A DNA stretch of 64,000 nucleotides, taken from positions 29,514-93,513 of the forward strand of contig CATLBN010000005.1 of NCBI GenBank assembly GCA_949878885.1, read 5' to 3'. Made by a program: the position numbers and the translations under genes. This DNA is from an uncultured Clostridia bacterium. GTDB taxonomy: Bacteria; Bacillota; Clostridia; Christensenellales; Borkfalkiaceae. Of the stretch, positions 50,066 through 58,741 are shown piece by piece. The notes under the pieces were generated by a model that worked only from the letters and a program-made list of their open reading frames with translations, was not told where the DNA came from and ran no database searches. Numbering within the stretch: the first letter of the stretch is position 1; every line of letters begins with the position of its first letter.

Positions 50066-52120
50066 TTAGTTATTACTTGCCGCAATTACCTTTTCGGCAA
50101 GCTGCGGAGGCAGTTCCTCATACCGCAAAAATTCGGTTGAAAACTTACCCTGTCCGCGCGTAAGTCCGCGCAAATCGGTTGCGTATTTTGTAATTTCCGA
50201 AAGCGGCACTTCCGCCGCAACAACGGTAATACCGCCTTCCGGATAGCTGTCCGAAATCCTGCCGCGCCGTTTGGAAATATCGCCCATAACTCCGCCTAAA
50301 TATTCTCCGTCAACCGCAACTTTAAGCCGCATAATAGGTTCCAAAATAACGGGGCTTGCATTCTTCAAACCTTCTTTATACGCAAGCGCGGCGGCGGCTT
50401 TAAACGCCATTTCGGAAGAATCCACGTCGTGATAGCTTCCGTCGTACAAAACGGCTCTTACTCCCGTTACGGGATACCCTGCCAGCACTCCGCGGCATAA
50501 GCACTCTTTAATGCCCTTTTCAACCGCCGGAATATACTGTTTGGGCACAGCTCCGCCAACAACTTCGTCGCCGAACTCAAACTCGCTTTCGCACGGTTCG
50601 AACCTGACCTTGCAGTGTCCGTACTGTCCGTGTCCGCCGGACTGCTTTTTGTGCTTGCCTTCTGCGTTGTATGTAGAACGTATTGTTTCGCGGTAGGGAA
50701 TTTTAGGCTCGGTAAGTTTTACATCTATTCCGTATCTGGCTTTAAGCTTTTTTGCAAGCGTTTCCAAATGCACTTCCCCCTGACCGCTTAAAACAAATTC
50801 TCCCGTATCCGCGCGTTTTTCAACCGTAAAAGTATAATCTTCTTCGCGCATTTTATTAAAGCCGACAGCCATTTTATCTTCGTCGCCTTTAACGGCGGTA
50901 TTTACGGCAAGCGAAATAGAAGGTTTGGGAAACCGTATAGGGTCGAATATTATATTTGTTCCCAACGCGCAAAGCGTATGGTTCGTATCCGTTCCGGCAA
51001 GTTTGTTTACTGCGCCTATATCTCCTGCGCTAAGCTCGTTTACAAGTTCGGCTTTTTTGCCTTTAAGCGCAAAAATCTGCCCGATACGCTCCTCCGAGCC
51101 CGTATTTGCATTTAAAACGGTCATCCCCGTTTTAAGTTTTCCGCGAAAAATCTTTATGTAATTCATTTTACCCGAATACGGGTCGTGAACGGTTTTGAAT
51201 ACCTGCGCCGCAAACGCTCCGTCTTCCTCGCAGGTAACGTTTATAAGTTCGTCCGCGTCAATATCCGTGGCAAGCGAATTTTTTCTTTCGTTTGCGGTGG
51301 GCATATAGCGCACAATTTCATCCAAAAGATTTATAACGCCTCTGTTTTGCAGTGCGCTGCCTGCCATAACGGGAATAACGTTTCCCGTTGCTATTCCGCG
51401 CCTTATACCGTGAACCACGTCGTCTTTTGCAAGTTTGCCTTCTTCAAAATATTTATCCAAAAGCAGCTCGTCATTCTCCGCCGCCGTTTCCATAAGCGAA
51501 GCCTGCATTTCGGTTAAATCGTTTTTAAGCGCGTCGGGCACGGCGATTTCCTGCGGTCCCTGCGTGGAAAACTTATAAGCTCTCTCCTGAATTGCGTTAA
51601 TATAGCCCGTCATTTTGCCGTCCGCCGTAATGGGCAGCTGAATGGGCGCAAGTTTGCCCGCATATTTTTCTTTGAGTGCGCGCACCGTTCCGGCATAGTC
51701 TGCATTTGGTTTATCCATACCGTTTATAAAAATTATAAGCGGTTTGCCGAGTTTAAGACAATATTCCACCACGCTTTCCGCACCTACGGGCAGCACTCCG
51801 TTAGCGCCTATAACCAGCACGGCGGCGCCGCACGCCGCAAGCCCTTCGTGCCTTTCGCCCTCAAAATCGTAAAATCCCGGCAAATCAAGCAAATTTATTT
51901 TAACGCCTTTCCAAATCAAATAAGATACGGCGGTATAAATTGAAAGCTTTTTGCTTTTTTCCAGCTCGTCAAAGTCCATAACGGTTGTACCGTCTTCAAC
52001 TTTTCCCATTCTGTCTATTATTCCGCCGTTAAAAAGCATAGCCTCGCACAGCGTAGTTTTCCCTTCTCCGCTGTGCCCTATAACGGCAACGTTGCGTATC
52101 TCTTTTGAAGTAATATTCAT
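50066..52120 (-). CDS. Elongation factor G-like GTPase (EF-G paralogue)
   Basis: A 684-residue protein with all five EF-G domains. P-loop is GHSGEGKTTL at about residues 15-24. The G3 motif reads DLPGFYDF where EF-G has DTPGHVDF, so the catalytic His is replaced by Phe. G4 reads NGMD in place of NKMD. Domain IV has PKIPYRETIRSTYNAEGKHK with a His/Lys-rich tip, and the C-terminus EPIMRLKVAV is typical. Bacillota and Actinobacteria often have such a second EF-G; its role is uncertain. It is distant from any str operon. No signs of pseudogene decay. Confidence 0.88.
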   Translation of the reverse strand: MNITSKEIRNVAVIGHSGEGKTTLCEAMLFNGGIIDRMGKVEDGTTVMDFDELEKSKKLSIYTAVSYLIWKGVKINLLDLPGFYDFEGERHEGLAACGAAVLVIGANGVLPVGAESVVEYCLKLGKPLIIFINGMDKPNADYAGTVRALKEKYAGKLAPIQLPITADGKMTGYINAIQERAYKFSTQGPQEIAVPDALKNDLTEMQASLMETAAENDELLLDKYFEEGKLAKDDVVHGIRRGIATGNVIPVMAGSALQNRGVINLLDEIVRYMPTANERKNSLATDIDADELINVTCEEDGAFAAQVFKTVHDPYSGKMNYIKIFRGKLKTGMTVLNANTGSEERIGQIFALKGKKAELVNELSAGDIGAVNKLAGTDTNHTLCALGTNIIFDPIRFPKPSISLAVNTAVKGDEDKMAVGFNKMREEDYTFTVEKRADTGEFVLSGQGEVHLETLAKKLKARYGIDVKLTEPKIPYRETIRSTYNAEGKHKKQSGGHGQYGHCKVRFEPCESEFEFGDEVVGGAVPKQYIPAVEKGIKECLCRGVLAGYPVTGVRAVLYDGSYHDVDSSEMAFKAAAALAYKEGLKNASPVILEPIMRLKVAVDGEYLGGVMGDISKRRGRISDSYPEGGITVVAAEVPLSEITKYATDLRGLTRGQGKFSTEFLRYEELPPQLAEKVIAASNN

Positions 52121-52257
52121 TTTAAAGTCCCCTTATCGCCGCAAAAACGCGGTTGATATTTATATTATAATATATAAAATCTTATATTACAATAGGTAAT
52201 CCCAAATTTCCCTGTCTATCCGCAATCTGCCGTTCTATTTCAAAATTGTATAAAAAG

Positions 52258-52282
52258 CGCCCTGCGGCTATGCCGCAGGGCG
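52258..52282 (-). terminator. Terminator of the CobW pair
   Basis: A perfect 10-bp stem (52258-52267 with 52273-52282) followed by CTTTTTATAC on the minus strand. Confidence 0.88.
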
Positions 52283-52297
52283 GAAATATTTAAATAA

Positions 52298-53245
52298 TCA
52301 ATAAAAAGTTGCAACCTGTTCTTCGGGAGGTTCGCACCGTTCGGCTTTTTCGGCAATCATTACGGGTCCCTCCTGTTTATAAACCGAATTGTATTCTATT
52401 TGTATTTTTGCCGTAACAATTATCCAATCGCGCGTTTGCAAACCCTTGATAAGTTCGCCTGTTTTAACCGCAAATCCGTCGTAAGCAATATCCGCTTCGC
52501 AGCAGGTCATAATATGCCTACCAAGCACTACGTAACCTTTGGGCACTTTGCGCGAAACTGCAACCATACCCTTGAATTTAACGGTTTTACCCACGTATTG
52601 CGCGGTATTTTCCGCCATATCCCTGTAAAACCAGGCGAAATCTCTGTCCTCGATTTCAATTACGGGCGCATTAACGTCATACGGCAGCGGGTCTTCTATA
52701 TCGTCGAATTCGGGCTTGCCGCCCAAATATTCGTAAACGATATCGGGTCTTCTGGATATTCCGCGCACCGTTTTATGAAACGCAAGTTTATCGTATTCTC
52801 CTTTAAAGCGGTTAAAAACCACCATTTGAGTCATCTGTATTTTATCGAACACCAGCTGGCGCATATTTAAATTGTAATTCAAAAACGTAGCCGCGTCGAA
52901 AAAAGTCATTATTTGATTAATAACCCAATTTTCCGGCATTGCCTCAAAAAACTTCTGCAACAGCCACGTTCCGTTATACTCAACCACAACTCTGTTTACT
53001 TTATGTTTTTTTGTAAGCGCATAAAGATTTTCGGCAGTAAGCTCGTTTTCGCTTTCAAGCGTTATTACGGCTACGTTTTTAACTGCAAACCTTTCGGGCG
53101 AATACTCTGTTTCACCCTCCTCGCACACAAGCAGCATTGTTTTTTCGCCGTTTTCCATTCTTGGGTCTTCAAGCGTTTCCTGAATGAACTGCGTTTTCCC
53201 GGACTCCAAAAAACCGAGAAACATATAAACGGAAATTTCTTCCAT
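52298..53245 (-). CDS. CobW-like P-loop GTPase fused to a DUF1980/TIGR03943-like domain
   Basis: A 315-residue protein. The first ~180 residues resemble a shortened CobW G domain: P-loop FLGFLESGKTQF at about residues 9-20. The CxCC metal motif of true CobW proteins is absent. Residues ~195-315 look like the C-terminal half of DUF1980 proteins (YcgQ-like): an OB-type strand set with VGKTVKFKGMV and RHIMTCCEADIAYDG, whose two Cys may bind metal. Placed directly after a His-rich CobW gene and before a terminator. A role in zinc or another metal is inferred. Confidence 0.7.
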   Translation of the reverse strand: MEEISVYMFLGFLESGKTQFIQETLEDPRMENGEKTMLLVCEEGETEYSPERFAVKNVAVITLESENELTAENLYALTKKHKVNRVVVEYNGTWLLQKFFEAMPENWVINQIMTFFDAATFLNYNLNMRQLVFDKIQMTQMVVFNRFKGEYDKLAFHKTVRGISRRPDIVYEYLGGKPEFDDIEDPLPYDVNAPVIEIEDRDFAWFYRDMAENTAQYVGKTVKFKGMVAVSRKVPKGYVVLGRHIMTCCEADIAYDGFAVKTGELIKGLQTRDWIIVTAKIQIEYNSVYKQEGPVMIAEKAERCEPPEEQVATFY

Positions 53246-53271
53246 AAAAATCCTTTAATTTGTTATATTAA

Positions 53272-54423
53272 TTAAATACCGAACAGTTTTGCAAGTTTTT
53301 CCCCGTCTATGCCTGAACCGATAACGCAAAGTCTGCCCGTGTACATAGGCGCCCCTTCGCGCACGTCAACGCCGTCGGGCACATAATCGAAGTGCAGCCA
53401 TTTACCGCATTCGCACTCTACAATGCCTTTTGCACGCAAAACAACGCCGAAGCGCTTTTCGTCGGAAAGCTCGCAGAGCATCTTTTCAAGCTCGTCCTTT
53501 TTAAACTTTTTACTAGTTTCAACGCCCCAGCTTGCAAAAACTTCGTCGGCATAATGGTCGTGATGTCCGTGGGTATGTTCGTGTTCGTGTTTGTGCTCGT
53601 GATGACAGCCGCAGCCGTGGGCATGTTCGTGCTCGTGCTCGTGATGACAGCCGCACTCGTGGGTATGTTCGTGCTCGTGCTCGTGATGACAGCCGCACTC
53701 ATGATTATGTTCGTGTTCGTGCTCGTGATGACAGCCGCACTCATGATTATGTTCGTGCTCGTGCTCGTGGTGACAGCCGCAGCCGTGGTTGTGCCCGTGT
53801 TCAAGTTCCTCAAGTTCGCCTTCGAGGGTGTTGGAACATTCTATTGCCTCAAGCAAAGCCTTTCCTTCAAGCATATTCCAAGGCGTTGTAACAATAACTG
53901 CATTGGGATTTTGCGCACGCACAAGCTCTGCCGCGGTTTTCAGTTTTTCATCTGAAGTAACGTCGGTATGACTGAAAACTATGCAGGCGGCAGTTTTAAT
54001 TTGGTCGTTGAAAAATTCTCCGAAATTCTTCATATAAATTTTGCACTTGTTTGCGTCTACAACTGCGGTATATGCGTTGATTTTGCAATTTTCAAGCCCT
54101 GCGCTTTCTACGGCGCGCAGTACGTCGGATAATTTGCCCACGCCGGAGGGTTCAATCAATATTCTGTCGGGCTTATACTCGTCATATACCTGTTTTAACG
54201 CTTTGGCAAAATCGCCCACAAGCGAGCAGCATATGCAGCCGGAATTCAATTCGTTTATTTTAACTCCCGCATCCTGCAAAAAACCGCCGTCAACGCCTAT
54301 TTCGCCGAACTCGTTTTCAATTAATACAAGTTTTTCTCCGTTATAAGCTTCTTTTATAAGCTTTTTAATAAGCGTTGTTTTACCAGCGCCCAAAAATCCG
54401 GAAAAAACGTCTATTTTAGTCAT
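53272..54423 (-). CDS. CobW/COG0523-family metal chaperone GTPase with His/Cys repeats
   Basis: A 383-residue GTPase. The P-loop is FSGFLGAGKTTLIKK at residues 8-22; the family metal motif GCICCS lies near residue 62-67, and ILIEPSGVG and the NxxD-like SHTDVT follow. Between the G domain and the C-terminal CobW domain is a stretch of about 80 residues made of five near-identical 14-residue repeats of the form HECGCHHEHEHEHN. It should bind many metal ions (Zn, Ni or Co). The C-terminus has CECGKWLHFDYVPDG. It probably stores or delivers metal, in operon with the next gene. Confidence 0.88.
   Translation of the reverse strand: MTKIDVFSGFLGAGKTTLIKKLIKEAYNGEKLVLIENEFGEIGVDGGFLQDAGVKINELNSGCICCSLVGDFAKALKQVYDEYKPDRILIEPSGVGKLSDVLRAVESAGLENCKINAYTAVVDANKCKIYMKNFGEFFNDQIKTAACIVFSHTDVTSDEKLKTAAELVRAQNPNAVIVTTPWNMLEGKALLEAIECSNTLEGELEELEHGHNHGCGCHHEHEHEHNHECGCHHEHEHEHNHECGCHHEHEHEHTHECGCHHEHEHEHAHGCGCHHEHKHEHEHTHGHHDHYADEVFASWGVETSKKFKKDELEKMLCELSDEKRFGVVLRAKGIVECECGKWLHFDYVPDGVDVREGAPMYTGRLCVIGSGIDGEKLAKLFGI
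53601..53810 (-). repeat. Five tandem 42-bp repeats coding for the His/Cys region
   Basis: The unit beginning GATGACAGCCGCA (plus strand) starts at 53601, 53643, 53685, 53727 and 53769 (the last copy has G for A), exactly 42 bases apart. Each unit encodes 14 residues and keeps the frame. Near-identity at the DNA level suggests recent copying or ongoing length change. Confidence 0.93.
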
Positions 54424-54442
54424 ATTTACACCTCTTTATACA

Positions 54443-54468
54443 ACAACCGCGAGTATTCTCGCGGTTGT
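54443..54468. terminator. Hairpin between the DUF2188 protein gene and the CobW gene
   Basis: A perfect 10-bp stem (54443-54452 with 54459-54468). The T-run is better on the plus strand, but no plus-strand gene ends here. It may end the upstream minus-strand mRNA or protect the CobW mRNA. Confidence 0.6.
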
Positions 54469-54478
54469 AAATTTTTTA

Positions 54479-55075
54479 TTAATAAGTGAGCTTACGGAAA
54501 GAACCGTCCTCTTTATGTATCATTACGTTGGCGTCTTGATTTTCCGCAAGCGTTTTACAGAAGTCAATCGCTTCTTTTTGGGTTTTAAACAGTTTTATAG
54601 CCCTGCTTGCGCCGGCAGCCTTTATTTGCCACATATTGTCGTCTTTACGTTTGGATATGTGATAAGTTTTTACGGAAGAAGTTTTTGCCGCAGGCTTAGC
54701 TTCCGCCTTTTCCGCAGGTTTGGAAGCAGGCTTGCTTGCGGTTTTAGGCGCAGGCTTGGGTTGACTTGCTTCTTTATTGTTTTCCGGTTGGGGTTCGGCT
54801 TTTTCCTCTATCTTTTCTTCGGTTTCTTCCTGCTTTTTTTCTTCGTATGTTTTATTTACAGATTCCTCCGCGGAGTCATCGTCGCCGTTTGCAGAAGACT
54901 TTTCTTCGGCAACCTGTCCGCGCTTTTCGGATTTTTCAGTTTTTTTCTTACCCGCTTTCACTGCAAGCACTATTATTATAGCAATAAGCAACAATGCCGC
55001 AACGGCAATACACGCCGCTATTATCCATTGTCTTACGGTAATTTCCGCAAACGAAAAAAGCAAACTCATCTTCAT
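54479..55075 (-). CDS. Membrane-anchored protein with C-terminal DUF2188 domain
   Basis: A 198-residue protein. A membrane helix at about residues 17-40 is followed by a Lys/Glu/Ala/Pro-rich flexible linker of about 90 residues. The last 60 residues match DUF2188 (YHISKRKDDNMWQIKAAGAS, then LFKTQKEAIDFCKTLA). The family's function is not known; such domains often occur in stress-related or DNA-associated small proteins. The start could also be the ATG two codons later. The linker would let the domain lie away from the membrane. Confidence 0.75.
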   Translation of the reverse strand: MKMSLLFSFAEITVRQWIIAACIAVAALLLIAIIIVLAVKAGKKKTEKSEKRGQVAEEKSSANGDDDSAEESVNKTYEEKKQEETEEKIEEKAEPQPENNKEASQPKPAPKTASKPASKPAEKAEAKPAAKTSSVKTYHISKRKDDNMWQIKAAGASRAIKLFKTQKEAIDFCKTLAENQDANVMIHKEDGSFRKLTY

Positions 55076-55089
55076 CCCCCGTAAAAATA

Positions 55090-56058
55090 TCAGTTTTTGG
55101 TAATTTTAACGCTCTTTATAATAATAGGCGTTTTGGGCGCTTTAAACTTTCTTTCGGTGTTCTTGTCGCCTTCCTCTGTAGAAAAACTTTCGTTGGTGTC
55201 TACAAACACGGTAGATTCCACGGTGTAGCCGCTGTTATCCGAACCGTAAGTATTGTCATAATAATCGTTTACCGCTTTGGTAAAGTCGGTTAAATCGTCA
55301 ATATCGTCCGCCTGTGCAAACACGCAGTATTCGGTTGCCGAATAAGAAGACGTACCCACCTGCACCGAAAAAACAGAGGTTGCGCAGTTGTTTTTGTAAT
55401 CGGCTTGAATAATTTGGTCGGAAGTAGGCGTAACGTAAACTTTGGACTTGGATTCTTTTTTGTAATAGAACATTTTCAAACAGCCTATTTCTGCGCTTAA
55501 AGCGCCGTTTGTAATAACCTGTTTAATGTTATTGGTAAACTCGCCCATAAGCGTAGGCAGCGCAAACTTGTTGTTGATTACGCGGACGGGATTGTTATCT
55601 TCGTAAACTATATTGCCGTTTTTATCTTTTTTGAAATCTGTATTGGAATAAACCGAAGGCGTAAGTTTGCCGTCGTTGAAAAGAGAATAATACAAATTCT
55701 CTTTGCTGTTTTCCGCAAAATAATCCGCCATTGTGTCGCCGCCGGAAGAATATTGCGCATATTGCTCGGCATTATACGAATATCCGCCCGTGAACCAATC
55801 GCCCGAACTGTAATCGTGAATTACGGTATTGTCGTAAAAGCCTTCGCGCGAGAGTTCTATAAAATGCCGCACGGTCTGCGGATACATATTTCTGTAAAGA
55901 GTATAATCCACTACGTACTCTTTACTGTCGAATTCAAAAGTAATTCTCGCCTTGGGATGCGCGGTTTCTATAGTACAAGCCGAAGCCGCCGCAGAAAACG
56001 CCACAACCGACGCAAGCGCGGTACCTGCTATTATTTTTTTGATTTTGTTTAAAGTCAT
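55090..56058 (-). CDS. Cyclophilin-like lipoprotein, probably inactive as a prolyl isomerase
   Basis: Three hundred twenty-two residues from ATG 56058. The N-terminus is a signal peptide ending AAASAC, a plausible lipobox with the Cys as lipidation site. The core (MYPQTVRHFIELSREGFYDN) aligns with the first strands of cyclophilins, but the catalytic FHR motif reads IHDY and the QGG motif reads TGG. The C-terminal half is a longer extension with Lys-rich end. It probably works outside the membrane as a binding protein or chaperone. A 30-residue longer reading lacks a ribosome binding site. Confidence 0.65.
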   Translation of the reverse strand: MTLNKIKKIIAGTALASVVAFSAAASACTIETAHPKARITFEFDSKEYVVDYTLYRNMYPQTVRHFIELSREGFYDNTVIHDYSSGDWFTGGYSYNAEQYAQYSSGGDTMADYFAENSKENLYYSLFNDGKLTPSVYSNTDFKKDKNGNIVYEDNNPVRVINNKFALPTLMGEFTNNIKQVITNGALSAEIGCLKMFYYKKESKSKVYVTPTSDQIIQADYKNNCATSVFSVQVGTSSYSATEYCVFAQADDIDDLTDFTKAVNDYYDNTYGSDNSGYTVESTVFVDTNESFSTEEGDKNTERKFKAPKTPIIIKSVKITKN

Positions 56059-56179
56059 ATTTTTATTCCGTTTGTATTGATAATTATACTTCTTTATTGT
56101 ACTTTTAAAAACCGCCGCCGTCAAGCGTTTTAAAATGCGGCTTTGCATTTCTTTTTGATTTTTTTATTTCAAAATAAAA

Positions 56180-56212
56180 AATCCGTCCGCAGGCACAGCC
56201 TGCGGACGGATT
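56180..56212 (-). terminator. Terminator after rplL
   Basis: A perfect 14-bp stem (56180-56193 with 56199-56212) followed by TTTTTTATTTT on the minus strand, 15 bases after the rplL stop. It closes the operon before rpoB would be expected. Confidence 0.92.
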
Positions 56213-56226
56213 GAAAATTACTTAAA

Positions 56227-56607
56227 TTACTCCAAAACTGCGGTAGCGCCTGCTGCTTTAAGGTCTGCAATAATTTTGTCTGCATCTTCCTTAGCAACGT
56301 TTTCTTTAAGAACGCCGCCCTTTTCAACTGCCGTTTTAGCTTCAACAAGTCCAAGACCGGTAAATGCGCGAACAACCTTGATTACGTCGATTTTCTTAGC
56401 GCCTGCGTCTTTAAGAACAACGTTGAACTCGGTCTTTTCTTCAGCTGCAGCTGCTGCGGGAGCTGCGCCTGCTGCGGGAGCCGCTGCTACTGCAACGGGA
56501 GCTGCCGCGCTTACGCCGAATTCTTCTTCAAGTGCTTTTACAAGTTCGTTAAGTTCCAAAACAGTCATAGTTTTGATTTCTTCGATAAATTTCTTTACGT
56601 CTGCCAT
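56227..56607 (-). CDS. rplL: 50S ribosomal protein L7/L12
   Basis: A 126-residue stalk protein. The N-terminal dimer region is followed by the Ala/Gly hinge ([17 protein letters not shown], about residues 40-56) and the factor-binding domain ([20 protein letters not shown]). It recruits translational GTPases. It follows rplJ and is the last gene before a terminator. Confidence 0.98.
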   Translation of the reverse strand: MADVKKFIEEIKTMTVLELNELVKALEEEFGVSAAAPVAVAAAPAAGAAPAAAAAEEKTEFNVVLKDAGAKKIDVIKVVRAFTGLGLVEAKTAVEKGGVLKENVAKEDADKIIADLKAAGATAVLE

Positions 56608-56737
56608 TTTATTAATCTCCTAATTATATATAATTTAAAAATATTTTTACGCTATGCGGAAGCGCGCCGTTTGCAAAACTTTATTCGGCATTACACCGCG
56701 ACGCGTTTTGCGTCCGTCTTTTTAAAAGTTAAATTAC

Positions 56738-57262
56738 TTAACCCTGCTTTTGCTGTGCAATACCGTTCAGCACGCGCACAACGCCTGCAACAAGGTTGTT
56801 GAGCACTCCCACAAAGTTGGAGAGCGGTGCCTGCATAGAACCGAGCATCTTGGCAACCAATTCCTCTCTGGAAGGCATAGAAGCCAATGCTTTAACGCCT
56901 GCTTTATCAACGTATGCGCCGTCAACGTATGCGCTCTTTAAAACGATTTTATCTTCAAGCTCCTTAGACGCGGCAAGCATAACCTTAGCCGCAGCCGTTT
57001 CGTCGCTGCCGAACACAACCGCCGTAGGTCCGTTTAAATCGGAATCGAAATCGCTGTGTCCCAAATCGTTGAAAGCTTTTCTTACAAGAGTGTTTTTATA
57101 AACTTTGTATTCGCATCCAGCCTGTTTGCACTTGTTACGAAGTTCGGATACTTCCTTAACCGTAAGTTTGTTGTAATCAACCAACACAACCGACTTTGAA
57201 GAATTGATTTTATCCGTTATTTCCTGTACTACTACTTTTTTCGCTTCAAAATTAGCCGACAA
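56738..57262 (-). CDS. rplJ: 50S ribosomal protein L10
   Basis: A 174-residue stalk base. VVQEITDKINSSKSVVLVDY and EYKVYKNTLVRKAFNDLGH mark the family, and the C-terminal helix binds L7/L12. The start codon is TTG at 57262, 7 bases after AGGAGG. It is preceded by an L10-type leader with a terminator. Confidence 0.97.
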   Translation of the reverse strand: MSANFEAKKVVVQEITDKINSSKSVVLVDYNKLTVKEVSELRNKCKQAGCEYKVYKNTLVRKAFNDLGHSDFDSDLNGPTAVVFGSDETAAAKVMLAASKELEDKIVLKSAYVDGAYVDKAGVKALASMPSREELVAKMLGSMQAPLSNFVGVLNNLVAGVVRVLNGIAQQKQG

Positions 57263-57422
57263 ATCTTTACCTCCTTTTCCGCATAATGCGAAAAACTGCC
57301 TGCTGCCGTTCGGCAGCAGGCAGTTATAAAGCGCAAACGCGCAAAAATACTTTTTCCTGCAACCTCGGCGGGGAATTAAGCCGTTAAGGCGCCCGCTATC
57401 TACGGCAACAAATTAAATTTAC
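57263..57422 (-). promoter_or_regulatory. L10 leader (autoregulatory rplJL element)
   Basis: The conserved core with GCCGTAGATAGCGGGCGCC, then CTTAATTCCCCGCCGAGGT, is at 57357-57406 on the minus strand, the binding site for L10(L12)4. It is followed by a terminator hairpin (57294-57325) before the rplJ ribosome binding site. Excess L10 should favour termination. Confidence 0.92.
57294..57325 (-). terminator. Attenuator terminator in the L10 leader
   Basis: A perfect 15-bp stem (57294-57308 with 57311-57325) with TTTTTC after it on the minus strand. Confidence 0.9.
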
Positions 57423-57428
57423 TTTTAC

Positions 57429-57457
57429 AGTATAGCTTTTAAGTTTTGCAAAGTCAA
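57429..57457 (-). promoter_or_regulatory. Promoter of rplJ-rplL
   Basis: -35 TTGACT (57457-57452), 17-bp spacer, -10 TATACT (57434-57429). It gives rplJL transcription independent of rplKA. Confidence 0.82.
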
Positions 57458-57500
57458 ACAAAAATTTCAACTTATTGCAAAAATATACTTTTTTTTAAGC

Positions 57501-58190
57501 TTAACCTTTATTATAGCTTACTCTTACTCCGGGGCCCATAGTAGCCGTTAAAGTAACGCTCTTAATATACTGACCCTTTGCGGTTGCGGGCTTAGCCTTA
57601 ACCACCGCGTCCATAAGCGCGTTGAAGTTTTCTATAATCTTTTCGGCTCCGAACGACTTTTTGCCGATACCTACGTGAATAATAGCCGTTTTGTCAAGAC
57701 GGTATTCCACTTTACCTGCCTTAACTTCTTTAACTGCTTTTGCAACGTCCATTGTAACGGTGCCGCTCTTGGGGTTGGGCATTAAGCCTTTGGGTCCGAG
57801 AATACGGCCTATTCTGCCGACAACGCCCATCATATCGGGAGTTGTTATCATAACGTCGAAATCAAACCAGTTGTCTTTTTGAATACGCTGTATCATTTCT
57901 TCCGCGCCTACGTAATCTGCGCCGGCAGCCGTTGCCGCGTCCGCCTTGTCGCCTTTTGCCACAACAAGAACTTTCTTGGTTTTACCGGTGCCGTTGGGAA
58001 GAACGAGCACGCCGCGCACCTGCTGGTCAGCCTGTCTGGGGTCAACGCCCAAACGTACGTGCAATTCTATAGTTTCGTCAAACTTTGCCTTTGCCGTGTC
58101 TAATACTATTTTAGCCGCTTCGTTGAGGTCGTAAGCTTTGGAACGGTCGTACGATTTAATGCTTTCCGCATACTTTTTCGCAAGTTTCAT
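57501..58190 (-). CDS. rplA: 50S ribosomal protein L1
   Basis: A 229-residue stalk protein that helps move deacylated tRNA out of the E site. [39 protein letters not shown] and the C-terminal [18 protein letters not shown] are intact. 11 bases after rplK. Confidence 0.98.
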   Translation of the reverse strand: MKLAKKYAESIKSYDRSKAYDLNEAAKIVLDTAKAKFDETIELHVRLGVDPRQADQQVRGVLVLPNGTGKTKKVLVVAKGDKADAATAAGADYVGAEEMIQRIQKDNWFDFDVMITTPDMMGVVGRIGRILGPKGLMPNPKSGTVTMDVAKAVKEVKAGKVEYRLDKTAIIHVGIGKKSFGAEKIIENFNALMDAVVKAKPATAKGQYIKSVTLTATMGPGVRVSYNKG

Positions 58191-58201
58191 ATGTGTCCTC
58201 C

Positions 58202-58627
58202 TTACTCCTCTACCGTAACGCCCATAGAGCGCGCAGTGCCTTTAACCATAGATTTAGCCGCATCCAAATCGGTGCAGTTTAAATCGGGCATTTTGGTTTT
58301 TGCGATTTCTTCGACCTGAGCCTTGGTAAGCTTGCCTACCTTATCCCTGTTGGGACGTGCGCTTGCCGTTTCCAAACCGAGCGCTTTTTTAATAAGCACG
58401 GGCGTAGGGGGCGTTTTAAGCTCGAAAGTGAAGCTTCTGTCCTGATAGATGGTTACAACGCAAGGGATAATAAGACCCGCCTGCGCAGCGGTTTTTGCAT
58501 TGAATTCCTTAGTGAAACCGGGAATATTGATACCGTGAGGGCCCAGCGTAGAACCTACGGGGGGCGCGGGGGTAGCTTTTCCGGCAGGAAGCTGCAATTT
58601 AACTACCGCAGTAATCTTTTTTGCCAT
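58202..58627 (-). CDS. rplK: 50S ribosomal protein L11
   Basis: A 141-residue protein at the GTPase-associated centre, the target of thiopeptides and partner of Rel[21 protein letters not shown] starts it and [17 protein letters not shown] ends it. The order nusG-rplK-rplA is standard. Confidence 0.98.
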   Translation of the reverse strand: MAKKITAVVKLQLPAGKATPAPPVGSTLGPHGINIPGFTKEFNAKTAAQAGLIIPCVVTIYQDRSFTFELKTPPTPVLIKKALGLETASARPNRDKVGKLTKAQVEEIAKTKMPDLNCTDLDAAKSMVKGTARSMGVTVEE

Positions 58628-58741
58628 TTTTTATATCCTCCGAGTGGTCAAGCGAATGCGCCATAAAAGATTTAACGCAATCTCCCACTTTGTTAATAAT
58701 TTTAAATTGCGGACTAAAGTTTCCGCAAGGGCACGAAGATA

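Noticed and set aside
53601..53810. CRISPR-like spacing of 42-bp repeats
   Set aside because: There are no spacers; the repeats are contiguous, keep the reading frame and encode the His/Cys loop.
53392..53955. Plus-strand ORFs with repeated Met/Val/Phe motifs
   Set aside because: These are antisense translations of the His/Cys repeat region of the CobW gene.
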